This document shows positions 6,730-10,145 of a DNA stretch of 10,145 bases, in pieces. This DNA is from Pseudobacteriovorax antillogorgiicola (lineage in GTDB: Bacteria > Bdellovibrionota_B > Oligoflexia > Oligoflexales > RGVZ01), in contig CAMDGW010000079.1 of assembly GCA_945897695.1 (NCBI GenBank), forward strand, positions 1-10,145. Direction: 5' to 3'. Position 1 is the stretch's first letter, and every line of letters starts with the position of its first letter. A model generated the notes under the pieces. That model made no database searches, was not told where the DNA came from, and saw nothing but the letters and a program-made list of their open reading frames with translations. The position numbers and the translations under genes are program-made.

Positions 6730-9700
6730 TCAGCTCTTCTTAAGTTCACGTTCGATTGAGCTCGACATGTTTGGAAGGTCTCTCGTCTGACCCATGAAAG
6801 TGACGTTGAGCTGCAGTAAATAACTAGCTCCGCGCTCCTCAACTCCGTAGCCTTTTTCCCGAGAAAAACCAAGTCCCCAGCAACCGCTAGCAGAACCATA
6901 GACAAGACTGACCTTTTGACGGTAATCCCTGGCGGGCGCCTCATTAATCTTTTCTTTCTGTGAAAAACTCCAGCTTGCTGACAAGGGATTTGTCAACGAA
7001 GTGACAAAAGTTAACGATTTTTCGGATGTAGTAATGAAATCAAGTTTACCTAAATTCAGCGTCGGCACGCGTTCTATCGTGTAGCCAAAGGAAACATTAG
7101 ATTTCAGAAAATCAGGAGGAACCAAATTTGCGGCAAACTTTGTCTGAACTTTGTCGTAAATATTATACTTGGACGCTCCCGAAAGAGACCATCGAGCAAC
7201 CGACAGACCAAGGGATGCATCCAGATCACTCCAAGGACGATTTTCCCTCCTCTTTCCTTCCGTTTTTCTACGAATCTCTTTCAGACGATCATAGGAAATT
7301 GAGGCCCCGAAATTTACTGGCTCTATATAGTCGGTATCAAGCAGTTGATATCTGTTTGTAAACCATTTGGTCTGATCATTAGAAAATATGTCATCAGCAC
7401 CTTTCACGGGTCTATCCATTGTGTAAAGCAGATCTCGACGCGCACGCTCTTCTGACGAAAGCTTTGCCATCTCTTTGGCGTGCGCCTCGCTCTGCGCACC
7501 CACAAGAGTTTTCCAAAGTTCACTGTAGAGTTTCCAGCGGTGAGACGTGGAGAAAGTAACAATCTGGTACTCGTCCATAAACTCGGTCGGAGAAATATTG
7601 TCATCCGAACCGGCGCGGTCCGTTGCAAACCAAGTTGGCGGCGTCTTTCCTAACAAAGCCCCATTGTCGCCATAGGGACCACGACGTCGCACCACAGGAC
7701 GAGTCGCTAACGTCATAGACCAATTCATGACGTGCTGGACGATACGCCTTCCGGATTCGTCAGAAAACCCCCCAAGCCATTGAGGAAGTAAACTCTTGCC
7801 ATCGATCGGCAGCTGAAAACGAAGTCCTGTTTTCCAAGTCTGGAGCGAGCTATCTCGAGATATCGCAGTGGAGTTGTTTTGGCCGTCAAATGTCATCAGA
7901 CGAGCTTCAAGGTCTGTGAAATGATCCACCTGAACTGCTGTACGATTGGTGAGAGGCGCAAGTATGGATGCTTCAACCCGCCGCCAGTGTCCCGAGGGAA
8001 GCCACTGGGTCGAATATTCCGAATCCGTTTTAGTTCCTGAGTTACGAGTGATGCGATAATCATCTGCCAATAATCGGGTATAAACGGGCAACCCATCTGA
8101 TTTGACCGTATACCATCGGGAGCGAGCCTGAGCCACTAGCGGTAACTGGTAACCTTCAAATCTGTCGTTTAAGCGAGACGGATCACCCAGATAAGATCCA
8201 AGCCCCAAAAAATAGGAACTGCCATCGTAAGTCAGGCGAGAGCGCACCGCGTTGATGGCACGCTCCCCGTTACCAGCATCAAAGCCTGGCTGAACTGATT
8301 CTGGAATGTAGACGTCCGGATTATATTGCCGGTCAGAGAAAACATCTCCCGCCGTAACAAATGCTAGACGCTCACCCAAGCGTTCATAGCCACGCCATTT
8401 TGCCTGCCCGCGGTAAGTATTAGAGGGAGCACGAAACGCGCCCAGGATATTGGCTTCACATCGTTGGCTTACAACCGGGTCGGAGTCTAAGCACTCCTTT
8501 GCGTTTGTTTCCCACCACTCCCGCTGAGACAAGCGAAGCCGAGTATAATCTCGGCCAGTATATCCACTAATATCGGCAGGTTTTGTGCCAGAAGACTGCT
8601 TTCTAGCAATCCCGAGTCCATCAGTAAACATCTCACGAAGGTTGCGTCTGGTGGCGCGCTGCTTAAGCCACAAGCGATCGCGCATGCCTTCGAGATTGAG
8701 CTGTAATCCGCTGTATTGCCGTCTCTTCCAGCGCACCTCAAGACCGGCTCTTAAACCTCTTTTTTCGAAAACGTCGCCTTTGATTGTAGCGTCTTTATCG
8801 GATCCCAAATCCAAAAACAGTGGTTGTGAAAATCCTGAACCTGAAACGGCATCTTCCGTGAATGTTGGCATAAGAAGTCCCGACTGACGACGGTCCTTGA
8901 TAGGAATCTTAAGCCACGGCACATAAAGAACAGGCACACCCTTTATTTCAAGGAGAGCATCGTAAAAAGTTGCATAACCACCCATCTGCGCATCCGTCGA
9001 GGCAGCACGAATACCCCACGCAGGTTGTTCATCTTTCTCACAGTGGCACGGCGTCCAAAGCGAGTGTTTAGCCATAAAATCGTTACCGTTGGTTTTTGTT
9101 ATTTCGTCACCCTCCAGACGAAAATAACTAGGGCGCTCAGAGCCTGATGACAACATTGCCGTAACTTTTGACTGCTCCCAAAAATCACGACGTTTGCGCA
9201 AAGTGTTACGGCGAGCTTCTGTCATATGGGCAAAAGCCGGGTTCTCCTGTTTCTTTACTAGGTCTTCTTCCTCGAGAAGTCTTGCATAGGAATTTATTTC
9301 ATCGGGACCAGGGTCCTGCCCAACTTTGGCTTTTCTTCGAACACTTTGACGGACTTCGTCCTTCTTTTTTGCAATATCATCAAGGCGAGCCTTTCGATCA
9401 GCTTCAAAATCCAATTCCGGAATTGAAAAGCCGAGAACATCTTTCGCAATACGATCGGCCTGATCTCGATCATTAACGATCATCCTTGCGCCCTTCAGCT
9501 GGAAATCATTGGTTTCCAGCAGGAACTCGATATGTTCACCCGTTAGAATTTGGTCGGCAGCCAAAATAACCACGTGACCTTCAGCCGTTATTTTTCTGTT
9601 TTGCTGATCCACGACGACCTTGTCGGCAGTGACGATACTTCGAGATCCGATAGCAATCACATCACCATCAAAAACCTGCTGCTTACCATCTTTGGTAAAA

Positions 9701-9870
9701 CCGGTCGTGCGCGCATCGAAAAAAAGCTGGGGACGACCGTTTTCAGATTCGGGAATGATCTCTCCTGGAATGGGCACCGTAACATTCGACTGCTGAGACA
9801 GTCCTGTCACCGCCCAGCAGAACACTGCGGCAATCAACGAGGCATAGATGATGGTTAGGTTGTGTTTCAT
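6730..9870 (-). CDS. lptD: LPS-assembly outer-membrane protein LptD (OstA/Imp), long variant
   Basis: LptD is the outer-membrane barrel that takes LPS from the LptA bridge and, with LptE, places it in the outer leaflet. The ORF also reads from TTG 9873, one codon upstream; I use ATG 9870, which gives 1046 residues (numbering below counts the TTG as 1). There is a signal peptide to about residue 26. The OstA/LptA-like beta-taco begins at about 52-133 (VFDGDVIAIGSRSIVTADKV) and resumes at about 268-320 with WTPCHC, WGIRAAS and KGVPVLYVPWLKIPIKDRRQ SGLLMP, the standard LptD junction. The barrel follows to about 1027. Between the taco halves lies a charged helical insert (about 135-265). Further extra segments are at about 405-480 and 785-845. 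Cysteines are 276, 278, 461, 472 and 998. The C-terminal CCW motif is GCW, and no cysteine occurs near the mature N-terminus. E. coli LptD has 784 residues. Its start codon overlaps the upstream stop (TGATG), so translation is probably coupled. Confidence 0.93.
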   Translation of the reverse strand: MKHNLTIIYASLIAAVFCWAVTGLSQQSNVTVPIPGEIIPESENGRPQLFFDARTTGFTKDGKQQVFDGDVIAIGSRSIVTADKVVVDQQNRKITAEGHVVILAADQILTGEHIEFLLETNDFQLKGARMIVNDRDQADRIAKDVLGFSIPELDFEADRKARLDDIAKKKDEVRQSVRRKAKVGQDPGPDEINSYARLLEEEDLVKKQENPAFAHMTEARRNTLRKRRDFWEQSKVTAMLSSGSERPSYFRLEGDEITKTNGNDFMAKHSLWTPCHCEKDEQPAWGIRAASTDAQMGGYATFYDALLEIKGVPVLYVPWLKIPIKDRRQSGLLMPTFTEDAVSGSGFSQPLFLDLGSDKDATIKGDVFEKRGLRAGLEVRWKRRQYSGLQLNLEGMRDRLWLKQRATRRNLREMFTDGLGIARKQSSGTKPADISGYTGRDYTRLRLSQREWWETNAKECLDSDPVVSQRCEANILGAFRAPSNTYRGQAKWRGYERLGERLAFVTAGDVFSDRQYNPDVYIPESVQPGFDAGNGERAINAVRSRLTYDGSSYFLGLGSYLGDPSRLNDRFEGYQLPLVAQARSRWYTVKSDGLPVYTRLLADDYRITRNSGTKTDSEYSTQWLPSGHWRRVEASILAPLTNRTAVQVDHFTDLEARLMTFDGQNNSTAISRDSSLQTWKTGLRFQLPIDGKSLLPQWLGGFSDESGRRIVQHVMNWSMTLATRPVVRRRGPYGDNGALLGKTPPTWFATDRAGSDDNISPTEFMDEYQIVTFSTSHRWKLYSELWKTLVGAQSEAHAKEMAKLSSEERARRDLLYTMDRPVKGADDIFSNDQTKWFTNRYQLLDTDYIEPVNFGASISYDRLKEIRRKTEGKRRENRPWSDLDASLGLSVARWSLSGASKYNIYDKVQTKFAANLVPPDFLKSNVSFGYTIERVPTLNLGKLDFITTSEKSLTFVTSLTNPLSASWSFSQKEKINEAPARDYRQKVSLVYGSASGCWGLGFSREKGYGVEERGASYLLQLNVTFMGQTRDLPNMSSSIERELKKS

Positions 9871-10145
9871 CAATCCTTGAATTTCCTGTCAACGATCCAG
9901 CCTTCGCGCCTGAAAAATGAAAAGACCTCACCCACAGCAGCCACAGAACCAAAAATCAGCCAAGGGCTTTGATTTTGCCATTGGCCCTCTAAGAGAGCCC
10001 GCTCCCAGGCAGAAGCAAAAGATTCCATCATCGGACCATCAATGCGATGGTCTTGTCCATCCCAGGAACGCGACGAGGGGATCTTGAACCTGATTACGTC
10101 ACTGATTTTACCTCTTATTTCGGTCCATATGCCAGATGCATCTTT
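9870..10145 (-). CDS. folC: FolC-like folylpolyglutamate/dihydrofolate synthase, C-terminal fragment
   Basis: The last 91 codons of a gene entering from the right edge are open without a stop until TGA at 9872-9870. The fragment shows the C-terminal Mur-ligase-type pattern of FolC. MMESFASAWERALLEGQW (39-56) is the helix that in FolC reads 'S-x-x-x-A-W/L-x-x-A'. It is followed by the strand-loop-helix SPWLIFGSVAAVGEVFSFF (60-78), equivalent to the 'V-L-V-x-G-S-L-Y-L-V-G-E-V' signature. FolC joins glutamate to (dihydro)folate or dihydropteroate in the cytoplasm. The catalytic and ATP-binding parts lie outside the window, so the assignment rests on this end only. Its stop shares a base with the lptD ATG (TGATG), so the two genes are co-transcribed although their pathways are unrelated. 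Another Mur-ligase-fold enzyme is the main alternative. Confidence 0.7.
   Translation of the reverse strand, partial: KDASGIWTEIRGKISDVIRFKIPSSRSWDGQDHRIDGPMMESFASAWERALLEGQWQNQSPWLIFGSVAAVGEVFSFFRREGWIVDRKFKD

Noticed and set aside
6678..6944. Minus-strand frame of 88 codons with a hydrophobic N-terminal stretch
   Set aside because: It lies inside the 3' end of lptD in another frame. The lptD frame there encodes the GCW and terminal strand motifs.
9550..9858. Plus-strand frame of 102 codons opposite the lptD signal and taco region
   Set aside because: It is a shadow of lptD with no ribosome site, domain or plausible composition.
9743..9952. Minus-strand frame of 69 codons bridging the folC end and the lptD start
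   Set aside because: It overlaps both real genes in another frame. The frame ending at TGA 9872 has the FolC-like motif and couples to lptD.

Overview
The window looks like chromosomal DNA of a Gram-negative (diderm), LPS-making bacterium of moderate GC content. Three things show this: both outer-membrane halves of the LPS export machine (LptD and LptE), a FadL/PorV-like outer-membrane barrel, and two lipoproteins with clear lipoboxes. The receiver-TPR fusion, the 1047-codon LptD and the several unrecognised envelope or cytoplasmic proteins resemble Bdellovibrionota/Oligoflexia or another 'deltaproteobacterial' lineage. That placement is inference from style and not from a marker gene. I see no insertion sequence, tRNA, rRNA, CRISPR array or phage gene.

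Layout. (1) 1-234, minus: the N-terminus of an ABC exporter that runs off the left edge. It is divergent, across an AT-rich gap of about 200 bp, from (2) 443-1660, plus: a degenerate receiver domain fused to TPR repeats. (3) 1779-2420, plus: a MerR/excisionase-type helix-turn-helix protein with a long C-terminal coiled coil. (4) 2500-3726 and 3742-4860, plus: a two-gene operon for an outer-membrane beta-barrel and a helical lipoprotein, closed by a strong bidirectional terminator at 4861-4892. (5) 4910-5416 and 5488-6027, minus: a STAS-like protein without the phospho-serine and an unrecognised cytoplasmic protein. (6) 6062-6724, plus: lptE, ending 5 bp from (7) 6730-9870, minus: lptD. The lptD start codon overlaps the stop codon of (8) 9870-10145, minus: the C-terminal end of a folC-like gene that runs off the right edge.

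How the genes relate. LptD and LptE form the outer-membrane plug-and-barrel complex that inserts LPS into the outer leaflet. Here they are encoded tail to tail instead of together. The barrel/lipoprotein pair at 2500-4860 has the size and spacing of an envelope operon of unknown cargo. The receiver-TPR, helix-turn-helix/coiled-coil and STAS-like genes look regulatory or scaffolding. In two of them (receiver and STAS) the residue normally phosphorylated is replaced, which suggests protein-protein switches that do not use the canonical phosphorylation.

Most worth a second look: a C8 tract placed exactly in the spacer of a candidate promoter for the barrel gene (possible phase variation), a charged helical insertion of about 130 residues in the periplasmic domain of LptD together with an altered cysteine set, and the Asp-to-Glu receiver.
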